DNA from: Caldicellulosiruptor obsidiansis OB47
GTDB taxonomy: Bacteria > Bacillota > Thermoanaerobacteria > Caldicellulosiruptorales > Caldicellulosiruptoraceae
DNA length: 64,000 nucleotides
Reading direction: 5' to 3'
Assembly (NCBI RefSeq): GCF_000145215.1
Contig: NC_014392.1
Location: forward strand, 2,240,001 to 2,304,000
The notes beneath the pieces were generated by a model. The model did not search any database. It saw nothing but the letters and a program-made list of their open reading frames with translations, and had not been told where the DNA came from. Position numbers and translations under genes: made by a program. Of the stretch, positions 52,251-60,572 are shown in pieces. Every line of letters starts with the position of its first letter. The stretch's first letter is position 1.

Positions 52251-53759
52251 CTATACCCCCTCTCCCGCATGCTTTACACCTAAGATCTCCATTTCTTTCT
52301 CTGTAAGTCCGACTGCCCTTAGCATAAGTCTATTACCTCTCAAGCTCTCCAACGCATTTATTCCCATAAGACCCAACATTTCTTTTATCTCATGACTCCA
52401 AGCCTTCAAAAGGTTTGCTGCTCTTTTTGCACCAATCTCTGGATTGAGTCTTTTTACTAAAACAGGGTCCTGTGTTGCAATTCCCCAGTTACACTTTCCT
52501 GTATGACACTTCTGGCAAACATGACATCCCAACGAAATGAGCGCCGCTGTTCCAATAAAGACCGCATCTGCACCAAGTGCTATAGCCTTTACAACATCTG
52601 CGCTGTTTCTAATCGAACCTGCAACAATTATTGACACTTGGTTTCTAATTCCTTCTTCTCTGAGCCTTGAATCAACAGCTGCTAAGGCAAGTTCTATTGG
52701 AATACCAACATTATCTCTAATTCTGAGCGGTGCTGCACCTGTGCCACCTCTCACACCATCGATTGTGATAAAGTCAGCACCTGCTCTTGCAATCCCAGAG
52801 GCAATTGCTGCAACGTTGTGAACAGCTGCAATTTTAACACCAACAGGTTTTGTATAGTTTGTAGCCTCTTTTAAAGCAAAGATTAGCTGTCTTAAATCTT
52901 CAATTGAATAAATATCATGGTGTGGAGCTGGTGAGATAGCATCAGAGCCAATTGGAATCATCCTTGTTCTCGATACCTCTTCACCAACCTTTTCACCAGG
53001 AAGGTGACCGCCAATTCCCGGCTTTGCACCCTGACCAATCTTTATTTCAATTGCTGCACCTGCGTTCAAATAATCAACATCAACGCCAAATCTTCCTGAC
53101 GCACACTGAACAATTGCTCTTTCTTTGTATTTATAGAGTTTCTGATGAAGTCCACCTTCACCTGTGTTCCAGTATGTCCCTACCTGGACAGCAGCTGCTG
53201 CCAAAGACTCACAGGCATTTAAAGATATTGAACCAAACGACATCGCAGAAAACATAATAGGTACTTCTAATTCAAGCTGTGGCGGAAGTTTTGTTTTTAA
53301 ATTGCCTTTTTCGTCAAACTCAAGCTTGTCAGGTTTTCTACCAATAAAGGTTTTAAGTTCCATTGGTTCTCTCAGCGGGTCAATTGACGGATTTGTAACC
53401 TGGCTTGCGTTTATTAAGAGCCTATCCCAGTAAATTGGTATTGGTTTGTCATTTCCCATACCAGTTAAAAGTATTCCGCCTGTCTCTGCCTGTTTGTATA
53501 TTTCATTTATATAAGCTGGTGTCCAGTTAGCGTTCTCTTTGAATGCATTTTCTGTCTTTTTGATGGTAAGAGCCTTTGTTGGACACATAACAACACATCT
53601 GTGGCATGCAACACACTTTGAAGAATCAGCAACTACTCTGTCTTCTTCATCATCATATTCATGAACTTCGTTTGCACACTGGCGAACACAGACTTTACAG
53701 CGAATGCATCTTGTCTCATCTCTTACAACCTCAAATTCATTTTCATATAGCGAAATCAT
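52251..53759 (-). CDS. Glutamate synthase, FMN-binding synthase domain with N-terminal ferredoxin
   Basis: A 502-residue enzyme that joins ammonia with 2-oxoglutarate to make glutamate. Two 4Fe-4S motifs lie at the N-terminus (CIRCKVCVRQCANE, CVACHRCVVMCPTK). The FMN barrel follows: MFSAMSFGSIS, GEGGLH, IKIGQGAKPGIGGHLPG, ITIDGVRGGTGAAPL, and the cysteines CHVCQKCHTGKC near the 3Fe-4S site. It is archaeal/split type, lacking amidotransferase and helix domains, which are separate genes here. The start at ATG 53759 overlaps the upstream stop by four bases; GAAGGGGTGA precedes it. Confidence 0.93.
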   Translation of the reverse strand: MISLYENEFEVVRDETRCIRCKVCVRQCANEVHEYDDEEDRVVADSSKCVACHRCVVMCPTKALTIKKTENAFKENANWTPAYINEIYKQAETGGILLTGMGNDKPIPIYWDRLLINASQVTNPSIDPLREPMELKTFIGRKPDKLEFDEKGNLKTKLPPQLELEVPIMFSAMSFGSISLNACESLAAAAVQVGTYWNTGEGGLHQKLYKYKERAIVQCASGRFGVDVDYLNAGAAIEIKIGQGAKPGIGGHLPGEKVGEEVSRTRMIPIGSDAISPAPHHDIYSIEDLRQLIFALKEATNYTKPVGVKIAAVHNVAAIASGIARAGADFITIDGVRGGTGAAPLRIRDNVGIPIELALAAVDSRLREEGIRNQVSIIVAGSIRNSADVVKAIALGADAVFIGTAALISLGCHVCQKCHTGKCNWGIATQDPVLVKRLNPEIGAKRAANLLKAWSHEIKEMLGLMGINALESLRGNRLMLRAVGLTEKEMEILGVKHAGEGV

Positions 53760-54850
53760 ACTATCACCCCTTCGTCCAAAGTAACATACACAGGCTCTCC
53801 GCCTTTGGGCATCCAAACCTTTTCTGGGTCTTTGCATATTTCTCTTATTGCTGCCTCTTCTGATGCGACATATACAAAGTCGCCTTTTTGCGCAGCAACA
53901 AGCGGTCGCAGTTTTATTCTATCGTTAAGAGCAAGTATTCCATTGGAAAATCCAAGAATTATTGAAAATGGACCATTTACTAAACAGGATGAGTAAACTG
54001 CTCTTATCGCTCTGAGTTTTTCTCTTTCTTTTTCATCCTGCCTATCAATCACACTCCAAAACGGAGCTGCTAGGGCTTTGGCTGCAATTTCGACAGAAAG
54101 CTTGTGTTTTCTCAAAAGAAGGTCAAAAAGGTATGCCATGACCTCAGTGTCAGTCCTGAGTGTACACTTGTAACCAAACATCTCTAAGTATCTGTAATTT
54201 GTTCCATACGATGAAATCTCGCCATTGTGGACAATTGACCAGTCAAGCAGGGTAAACGGGTGAGCTCCGCCCCACCAGCCTGGCGTGTTTGTTGGGAATC
54301 TTGAGTGCGCTGTCCAGATATATGCCTTGTACTCGTCAATCCTGAAAAACTCGCCTATGTCCTCTGGATATCCAACGCCCTTGAATGCACCCATGTTCTT
54401 ACCACTTGAAAACACATACGCACCGTCAATTCTACTGTTTATGAACATTACACTGTCAACAACAAAATCCTCTTCTGTTTTTTCTGTATCTCTCAATTTT
54501 TTCTCAAGTGGCTTTACAAAATATCTCCAGACAATTGGAGCGTTTTGAATACTTGAAACCTTTCTTGTTGGAATTACTTCACTTTCCAATACTTCAAAGT
54601 TCTGATTTAAAAAGTGCTCTGTATCTTCTTTTGCCTTTATATCATCAAAAAATAGGTGAAAAGCATACCAATCTTTTCTGTCAGGATAGATTCCATACGC
54701 TGCAAATCCACCACCAAGTCCATTTCCTCTTTCTTTCATGATAGCAATAGAATTGATGATGTCCGTGCCAGAAATTCTCACACCCTTTTTGTTGATAAAT
54801 CCCGAAATAGCACAACCAGATGGAATTCTAACTTGCCCTTCCCTTAACAA
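53756..54850 (-). CDS. Glutamine amidotransferase subunit of split glutamate synthase
   Basis: A 364-residue class II glutaminase. The nucleophile is Cys13 in PSGCAISGFIN, so about twelve residues must be removed to free it as in other pro-sequence-bearing GltB proteins. TAHSRFPTNTPGWWGGAHPF and IVHNGEISSYGTNYRYLEMFG are the glutamine-binding segments; TDTEVMAYLFD follows. It releases ammonia from glutamine for the synthase domain encoded next, with which it overlaps by four bases. It is the first gene of the cluster and is preceded by a good promoter and a palindrome. Confidence 0.9.
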   Translation of the reverse strand: MLREGQVRIPSGCAISGFINKKGVRISGTDIINSIAIMKERGNGLGGGFAAYGIYPDRKDWYAFHLFFDDIKAKEDTEHFLNQNFEVLESEVIPTRKVSSIQNAPIVWRYFVKPLEKKLRDTEKTEEDFVVDSVMFINSRIDGAYVFSSGKNMGAFKGVGYPEDIGEFFRIDEYKAYIWTAHSRFPTNTPGWWGGAHPFTLLDWSIVHNGEISSYGTNYRYLEMFGYKCTLRTDTEVMAYLFDLLLRKHKLSVEIAAKALAAPFWSVIDRQDEKEREKLRAIRAVYSSCLVNGPFSIILGFSNGILALNDRIKLRPLVAAQKGDFVYVASEEAAIREICKDPEKVWMPKGGEPVYVTLDEGVIV

Positions 54851-54946
54851 TTTTTATACCTCCTGTGTATATAAATTGAAAATTATTTACTATTGAGTTT
54901 TTTACTTCTAAAAAAATTACATCTTTTGCATACAAAAAACAACATT

Positions 54947-55003
54947 TATACATGTATACAATGGGTTAAGTTTAATTATAGCAGCAAATTGTTAAACAAT
55001 CAA
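54947..55003 (-). promoter_or_regulatory. Promoter and palindrome upstream of the split glutamate synthase genes
   Basis: On the minus strand TTGATT (54998–55003) and TATAAT (54975–54980) are 17 bases apart. The transcript would start near 54968. A perfect palindrome TATACATGTATA at 54947–54958 lies just inside the leader, where a bound repressor could block elongation. The rest of the 349-base gap shows no gene. Confidence 0.65.
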
Positions 55004-55199
55004 TAAGAAATTGAGGAGAATTTTTTGTAAGCTGCAAGTTGAAAACAAAAAACTTGCAATTTTGATGTGAAGCTTGTAAACCTTTATGCAGGAAGACAAA
55101 AGATAAAAAATTTTGAATGTATCTTTTAATTGCAATGACCATAGGTTAGAATTTAAGTATAGCATATTAGATAAAAAATGAATTTTTAGAGGTGAAAAA

Positions 55200-55523
55200 A
55201 TGCCAAAGCGAAATATAAAAGAAGAACCTGTCATGTTTGGCGACCCGGGATTTTCTTCATGGGGTATAGCTTATTACAAAAAAGGGCAAAAAAATATTGT
55301 TGAAAGACACACACACGACTGTGATGAGTATTATTTTGTGTTAGAAGGTAAATTAAAAGTAACATCGGAAGACAAAGAATATATACTTGAAAAAGGTGAT
55401 ATGCTCTGGACCAAGATGGGCGACTTTCATGAAATTGTAGAGGCCTTAGAAGACACAACAATGTTTTGGTTAGAAGGTCCACTGATGGGCAAAAGACGAA
55501 AGGGACATCAGTATGAGCTATAA
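55200..55523 (+). CDS. Cupin-domain protein
   Basis: A 107-residue single-domain cupin, a small beta barrel that binds a metal. The two motifs are visible: VERHTHDCDEYYFVLEGKL (His, His, Glu ligands) and EKGDMLWTKMGDFHEIVEALED (His). The start ATG follows GAGGTGAAAA. Such proteins often act as sugar-isomerizing or sensing enzymes, but substrate is not visible. It stands alone between the glutamate synthase promoter and the riboswitch, with no obvious partner. Confidence 0.85.
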   Translation: MPKRNIKEEPVMFGDPGFSSWGIAYYKKGQKNIVERHTHDCDEYYFVLEGKLKVTSEDKEYILEKGDMLWTKMGDFHEIVEALEDTTMFWLEGPLMGKRRKGHQYEL

Positions 55524-55606
55524 ATAAGTTATTGAAAAGAACTTTATTTTTTTGTAAAATAATAAACAGTTCTTTGGTTAAAAATTAAAAAGAGGTTGTG
55601 CTCTTT

Positions 55607-55718
55607 GTTAAAAGGGAGTAGCACCAAAAGCCTTGTCCTCAACATTCTCGAGAAAGGTGTTTTTAAAAACCTTTCTCTGGGGATAAGGGCCCAAAATAGG
55701 GTGTGCGAGACTTTTAAC
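55607..55718 (+). ncRNA. yybP-ykoY manganese riboswitch
   Basis: The leader has the conserved 5' TTAAAAGGGAGTAGC and 3' GCGAGACTTTTAA, which pair as P1. Between them CCTTGTCCTC pairs with GGGGATAAGG, TCAACA lies in the adjoining loop as in the consensus L3, and GAGAAAGG/CCTTTCTC caps the arm. These features match Mn2+-sensing aptamers that control P-type ATPases and other metal exporters. The gene downstream is a broken P-type ATPase. Confidence 0.85.
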
Positions 55719-55757
55719 ATGTGATTTTGTGTCACATGTTAAAAGTCTTTTTTATTT
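55708..55757 (+). terminator. Riboswitch expression-platform terminator
   Basis: Arms AGACTTTTAACATGTGA and TCACATGTTAAAAGTCT form a 17-pair stem followed by TTTTT. Its 5' arm contains the 3' strand of the aptamer's P1, so ligand binding and termination exclude each other. Metal should therefore turn transcription on. Confidence 0.85.
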
Positions 55758-55859
55758 GTCTTTAAAAAGATTTTGCAAAACCCATAATAGTTTTGTCAGC
55801 AGTTTTAAAACACTTTAAAAGCAGCTCAAAAACACTTTTGAAAAAGGAGGGATTTGAGC

Positions 55860-56893
55860 TTGAATCAAAATTTTTCTGATTTTCACTCTAAAACTGTAGA
55901 GACCGTTTTGGAAAATCTCAAAACAAGTTTAAGCGGACTTTCCTTTGAAGAGGCAGAAGAAAGACTTAAAGTGTATGGAAAAAATATAATTGAAAAAGGA
56001 AAAAAGAAAAAGTAAAAGAAGTGAGAGTATATGCAAGAGTCTCTCCTGAGCACAAATTAAGAATTGTAACTAGCTGGAAAAGTCATGGCAAAATAGTTGC
56101 AATGACAGGTGATGGGGTAAACGACGCACCTGCATTAAAAGCTGCTGATATTGGAATTGGTATGGGAATAACCGGGACTGACGTTACCAAAAATGTATCT
56201 GATGTTATTTTAGCAGATGATAACTTTGCAACTATTGTTGCAGCTGTTGAAGAAGGAAGAAAGATTTACGACAATATACGAAAAACCATACAGTTTTTAC
56301 TTTCTTCAAATATTGGAGAGGTTGTAACACTCTTTTTTGCAACCCTTTTAAACTGGGTGGTATTGTATCCAATTCATATCCTGTGGGTAAATCTTGTGAC
56401 CGACACTTTCCCTGCTTTGGCACTGGGTATGGAAAAAGCAGAAAGTGACGTAATGAAGAGAAAACCAAAGAAAACTTCAGAAAATATATTTGCAGGTGGA
56501 CTTGGCTTTTCAATCCTGTATCAAGGTTTTCTAAAAGGCTTGATAACATTATTGGTATTCTTTATTGGAAACAAATTATATGGCCACAAAACTGCCATCA
56601 CTATGACTTTCATGACGCTCAGCCTCATACAACTTGCTCACGCATACAATGTGCGTTCAAACATTAATTCGCTATTCAAAATGGGTGTATTTTCAAACAA
56701 ATATTTAAACCTTGCTTTTATAGCCTCGTTTTTGCTTCAGGTTGTAGTTTTAATAGTTCCTCCATTAAGGGAGTTATTTAAATTGTCATACCTCAATTTT
56801 TCACAATGGACAATCATAATCTTGGCATCACTTTCTATAATCCCTATTGTGGAAGTTGTAAAATATTTTACACGGCACTTCCACAAAGAATAA
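55860..56893 (+). pseudogene. P-type cation ATPase with large internal deletion
   Basis: The N-terminal 51 residues (TTG start; SDFHSKTVETVLENLKTSLS onward) match the cation-ATPase N-terminal domain, ending YGKNIIEKGKKKK then TAA. In another frame from about 56000 the C-terminal part starts EKVKEVRVYARVSPEHKLRIV and keeps TGDGVNDAPALK and six hydrophobic helices to the end at 56893. The whole middle is missing: transmembrane helices 1–4, the actuator domain, the phosphorylated DKTGT loop and nucleotide-binding part, roughly 500 residues. The junction lies in an A-rich run. A GTG at 56021 could start a 290-residue fragment, but it could not pump ions. Confidence 0.88.
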
Positions 56894-56936
56894 TTTCAAA
56901 AACATTATCAGGCAAAAACCATTACACAGATCTTTG

Positions 56937-56966
56937 TTGACACTTTTTATTTGGTAGTTGTATTCT
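56937..56966 (+). promoter_or_regulatory. Promoter of the CaCA exchanger gene
   Basis: TTGACA (56937–56942) and TATTCT (56961–56966) are 18 bases apart, 37 bases before the gene. The exchanger therefore need not rely on the riboswitch transcript. Confidence 0.65.
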
Positions 56967-57002
56967 TATTAAGAAACATTAACAAAAGAAAGGGATGACA
57001 AA

Positions 57003-58010
57003 ATGGTAGTCGGATACGTCTTAAAACTGATTATTTCTCTATTTGTGATACTTTTGGGATGTACCTTTTTTACAAATGCTGTTGAATGGTTTGGTAAAAA
57101 GCTAAACCTTGCCGAGGGAGCAGTTGGAAGCATTTTAGCTGCGGTTGGTACTGCATTACCGGAAACACTCATACCTATTATTGCAATACTTTTTGCAAAG
57201 GGTGAAAGTTCTCACCAAGTTGGAATTGGTGCAATTGCCGGTGCACCTTTTATGCTTGGAACACTTGCATTCTTTATTACAGGTCTTGCAGTAATAGTTT
57301 ACACCCTGCTCAAAAAAAGAACTTTAAAAATGAATGTTGACTTGAGTGTATTTGAAAGAGACCTTACCTACTTTATAATTGTCTATGGCATTGCTGTTGC
57401 CACAACGTTTATACACAACCATAAGGTTATAAGAACAATAATTGCACTTATTCTTTTTGTTGCTTATCTTATCTATGTAAAAAAGACGCTTGCGGATAAG
57501 TCTGAAAATGAAGAAACTCAAGAGCTGGAAGAGCTGTATTTCACAAAATTTCTAAAGCTCCCAAACAATCTTCTTTGGATAAGCGTTCAGCTTATTCTGT
57601 CACTTGCTATAATAATCTTTGGTGCACACCTTTTTGTTGAATATGTGCAGAAAGTTGCCACTTTGATTGGAATCTCAGCACTTGTTCTTTCAATCATCAT
57701 AACACCAATTGCAACAGAACTTCCTGAAAAGCTGAATTCTGTAATATGGATTGGCAAGAAAAAAGACACCCTTGCAATTGGAAACATAACAGGTGCTATG
57801 GTATTTCAATCATCTGTCCCTGTTGTTTTTGGTATAATATTTACTCCATGGGATTTGAAAGGAATTACAATGGTATCCGCAATTTTAGCTTTTTCGTCTG
57901 CCGTTTTAAATCTTTTGTGGGTTAAAATTAAAAAAAGCGTCAATCCATTTGCACTCTTGTTTGGTGGAGTGTTGTATATTATATTTATAGCTTATGTTTT
58001 CTGGATATAA
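57003..58010 (+). CDS. Calcium/cation exchanger (CaCA family)
   Basis: A 335-residue membrane protein with about ten helices. The two inverted alpha-repeats are visible: AEGAVGSILAAVGTALPETLIPI near 37–59, and ALVLSIIITPIATELPEKLNS at about 225–245, each with the acidic residue (GTALPE, TELPE) that carries calcium or a similar ion. A short hydrophilic loop lies between halves. The N-terminal GKKLNLAEGAVGS is typical. It would export Ca2+ or another divalent ion in exchange for Na+ or H+. Lying directly after the wrecked P-type ATPase, it might partly replace it. Confidence 0.88.
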   Translation: MVVGYVLKLIISLFVILLGCTFFTNAVEWFGKKLNLAEGAVGSILAAVGTALPETLIPIIAILFAKGESSHQVGIGAIAGAPFMLGTLAFFITGLAVIVYTLLKKRTLKMNVDLSVFERDLTYFIIVYGIAVATTFIHNHKVIRTIIALILFVAYLIYVKKTLADKSENEETQELEELYFTKFLKLPNNLLWISVQLILSLAIIIFGAHLFVEYVQKVATLIGISALVLSIIITPIATELPEKLNSVIWIGKKKDTLAIGNITGAMVFQSSVPVVFGIIFTPWDLKGITMVSAILAFSSAVLNLLWVKIKKSVNPFALLFGGVLYIIFIAYVFWI

Positions 58011-58080
58011 TTGTATAGATTTTTATTCCATGTTTGTGTTATAATTAAGAAAAACAAGCAAAACTTTAAGGAGAATAGCA

Positions 58081-58560
58081 ATGAGTGATAGGGAAATACT
58101 GGAATTAATACTGGAAAAGGTCACTGTGCTTGACCAAAAGGTTGACAGGCTTGAAAAGAAAGTTGAAAGCCTTGAAAAGAGGGTTGAAAGCCTCGAAAGA
58201 AGAGTTGAGAGTCTTGAAAGAAGGGTAGAAAGCCTTGAAAAGAGAATGGATGCACTTGAGGCAAGAGTTGAAAGGTTAGAATTACAAGTTGCTGAAAACA
58301 CCCAAATTCTAAAAGCTTTAGAGCACTTGGCACAGGTAAATAAAGCAGAACATGACAATTTTACTCATCAGCTTGCACGCATTGAAGGACTTCTCTCCTC
58401 TGAGATATCTAAAAACAAAGAAGAACATCAGCTGCTTTTTGTTAAGACTGAAGAGAACTCCGAGAAGATAACAAGGCTTGAAAAAGACATGGTTGTAATC
58501 GAGTCTGTTTGTGGTAAGAATATGCAAGATATAGCTTTTTTGAAGGGTGTGAAGAATTAA
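58081..58560 (+). CDS. Heptad-repeat coiled-coil protein
   Basis: A 159-residue cytoplasmic protein. Residues about 18–75 are seven-residue repeats of the form LEkRVES (LEKKVESLEKRVESLERR and on), giving a very regular parallel coiled coil; at the DNA level this is a run of 21-base repeats. A second helical part (QVAENTQILKALEHLAQVNKAEHDNF) and a third (EENSEKITRLEKDMVVIESV) follow. No enzyme motif is seen. The ATG follows AAGGAG. The repeats could change copy number by slippage. Function unknown; it may be a scaffold. Confidence 0.8.
   Translation: MSDREILELILEKVTVLDQKVDRLEKKVESLEKRVESLERRVESLERRVESLEKRMDALEARVERLELQVAENTQILKALEHLAQVNKAEHDNFTHQLARIEGLLSSEISKNKEEHQLLFVKTEENSEKITRLEKDMVVIESVCGKNMQDIAFLKGVKN
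58136..58262 (+). repeat. Tandem 21-base imperfect repeats in the coiled-coil gene
   Basis: Six units reading GGTTGAAAGCCTTGAAAAGAG or close variants encode successive VESLEKR heptads. The units differ by several bases, so they are not a recent expansion. Confidence 0.75.
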
Positions 58561-58574
58561 AGAGCATTTACATA

Positions 58575-58612
58575 CAAAAAGCTGCCAATCTGCCTGGCAG
58601 CTTTTTTGTTTG
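58575..58612 (+). terminator. Intrinsic terminator of the coiled-coil gene
   Basis: AAGCTGCCA pairs with TGGCAGCTT around seven bases, followed by TTTTGTTTG. Confidence 0.85.
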
Positions 58613-58741
58613 TATCTTTGCAATATTTTCACCTCTATCTATTTTTTATTTAACAAATTGTTAACACATTGTGATATAGTTTATACTATAATTAAAGTTG
58701 TGTGCTCATATACTTTATTGATTTTGGAGGAGGGATAATTT

Positions 58742-59695
58742 TTGATAAAGGTAGAACACTTAACTAAAAAGTATGGCCAGCACTATGCCATTCATGACAT
58801 CTCTTTCGAAGTCCAAAAAGGGGAAATTGTAGGTTTTCTGGGCCCAAATGGTGCTGGCAAATCTACAACAATGAATATAATCACAGGATATTTATCACCT
58901 ACAGAAGGTACTGCATATGTTGACGGATTTGACATCTTAGAAGAACCAGAAGAGGTGAAAAAAAGAATTGGATACCTTCCTGAAAACCCACCACTTTATA
59001 TGGATATGACTGTGCAAGAATACCTTGATTTTGTTAGCGATATCAAAAAGGTTGATAAGAAAGAGAAAAAAAGAAGTATGGATAAGATAATGGAAACTGT
59101 TGGCATTGCTCATGTAAGAAACAGGCTCATAAAAAATCTTTCAAAAGGATATAAGCAGAGGGTTGGTCTTGCTCAGGCTTTAATTGGCAATCCTCCTGTT
59201 TTAATTTTGGATGAGCCAACAATTGGACTTGACCCAAAACAGATAATTGAGATAAGGACTGTTATAAAAAATCTTAGAAGTGAACACACAATAATATTGA
59301 GTTCTCATATCCTGCCAGAAGTAAGTGCAGTATGTGAAAGAGTGCTTATAATTAATAAAGGCAAGATAGTTGCCAGCGACACACCTGAGAATTTATCTAA
59401 AAGACTTACTCATGGAAGCAAACTTCAAATGAGGGTTTTGGGACAAAAGCAAAAGGTTTATGGAATCCTTGAAAAGGTGCCAGGAGTAAAATACATAGAA
59501 TTTATCGGACCGAAAGAACCAAACACTGTTGAAGTTATTGTTGAAGCAGAAAATAATTTGGATATAAGGGCAGATATATTCTATGCACTGAGTGAAGCAA
59601 GACTTCCTATCTTGATGATGAGAGCGGTTGACCTGACACTTGAAGAGATATTCCTGCAGCTTACTACCGAGGAGAAGGAGGCTGAAGCTGTATGA
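58742..59695 (+). CDS. ABC transporter ATP-binding protein, GldA-like
   Basis: A 317-residue ATPase, first gene of a four-gene operon. Walker A is GPNGAGKSTTMN, the signature LSKGYKQRVG, Walker B PPVLILDEPTIGLDP, and the switch histidine lies in LSSHILPE. The C-terminal 90 residues (LKQKVYGILEKVPGVKYIEF region) form the extra domain of the GldA/CcmA group. The start is TTG after GGAGGAGG. It overlaps the next gene by four bases. In gliding bacteria the homologs support motility, but in Firmicutes the exported substrate is unknown. Confidence 0.92.
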   Translation: MIKVEHLTKKYGQHYAIHDISFEVQKGEIVGFLGPNGAGKSTTMNIITGYLSPTEGTAYVDGFDILEEPEEVKKRIGYLPENPPLYMDMTVQEYLDFVSDIKKVDKKEKKRSMDKIMETVGIAHVRNRLIKNLSKGYKQRVGLAQALIGNPPVLILDEPTIGLDPKQIIEIRTVIKNLRSEHTIILSSHILPEVSAVCERVLIINKGKIVASDTPENLSKRLTHGSKLQMRVLGQKQKVYGILEKVPGVKYIEFIGPKEPNTVEVIVEAENNLDIRADIFYALSEARLPILMMRAVDLTLEEIFLQLTTEEKEAEAV

Positions 59696-60555
59696 GTGCA
59701 GTTTTGAAAAAAGAGCTAAAAATATACTTTTCAACACCAACAGGCTATATATTCATGGGATTCTTCCTTTTAATCTCTGGATTTTTCTTTGCAGTGTCAA
59801 ACCTGTTTTCGGCAAGCCCTAATTATACATCAGTACTGGGTAATATAACTTTTATATTCTTGGTTGTTGTTCCAGTACTTACAATGAGACTCTTGAGCGA
59901 AGAGGCAAGAACAAAGACAGACCAGCTGCTTTTGACATCCCCACTGAAACTTACTGAAATTGTACTTGGAAAGTATTTGGCTGCTGTAACTGTTTTTGTT
60001 GTTACAATTGCTGTTACTATATTATACCCAATAATTCTTTCTCTTTACGGTGATATACCTGTAGCAGAAACCTTAGGAGCATATATAGGCTTTTTCCTTC
60101 TTGGATGCTCTTTTATTTCCATAGGACTATTTATATCTTCACTTACTGAAAATCAGTTTGTTGCTGCAGTTGTAACATTTGCAGCTCTGCTTTTGACATG
60201 GGTAATAGATTGGCTTGAAAGTGCTCTTCCGACAGATAGAGTTGCAGGATTTGTGTTCGTTTTGATCCTTGTTGGGCTTGTTGGGGCATGGATTTATCTC
60301 ACAATAAGGAATTTAATTATAAGCATTTCAGCAACAGTTGTAGGTGCTGCAGTATTTATTGCTGTGTACATCTTAAAACCTGAATTTTATGACAATGCTA
60401 TAGTTAGATTTTTCAAGTGGTTTTCGCTTTTAAGCAGATACCAAAAATTTACAAATGGACTTCTGGACTTATCATCAATAGTTTACTATCTATCTTTTAT
60501 ATTTGTATTTATATTCCTCACTATAAGAGTACTTGAAAAAAGAAGATGGAGTTAA
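59692..60555 (+). CDS. ABC transporter permease, GldF-like (ABC-2 type)
   Basis: A 287-residue membrane protein with about six helices in the ABC-2 pattern. It starts MSAVLKKELKIYFSTPTGYIFMGFFLLISGFFF, a typical opening in which the first helix follows an amphipathic stretch; MRLLSEEARTKTDQLLLTSPLKLTEIVLGKYLAA is the conserved cytoplasmic loop that contacts the ATPase. It overlaps the ATPase gene (ATGA) and the next gene, so production is coupled. Confidence 0.9.
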   Translation: MSAVLKKELKIYFSTPTGYIFMGFFLLISGFFFAVSNLFSASPNYTSVLGNITFIFLVVVPVLTMRLLSEEARTKTDQLLLTSPLKLTEIVLGKYLAAVTVFVVTIAVTILYPIILSLYGDIPVAETLGAYIGFFLLGCSFISIGLFISSLTENQFVAAVVTFAALLLTWVIDWLESALPTDRVAGFVFVLILVGLVGAWIYLTIRNLIISISATVVGAAVFIAVYILKPEFYDNAIVRFFKWFSLLSRYQKFTNGLLDLSSIVYYLSFIFVFIFLTIRVLEKRRWS

Positions 60556-60572
60556 AAAAGGGGGAAGAAATA

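Noticed and set aside
56021..56893. Separate small cation-transport protein from the GTG at 56021
   Set aside because: It is plainly the C-terminal part of a P-type ATPase, starts mid-domain and has no ribosome-binding site of its own.
58136..58262. CRISPR-like repeats
   Set aside because: The units are contiguous, imperfect and coding, with no spacers.
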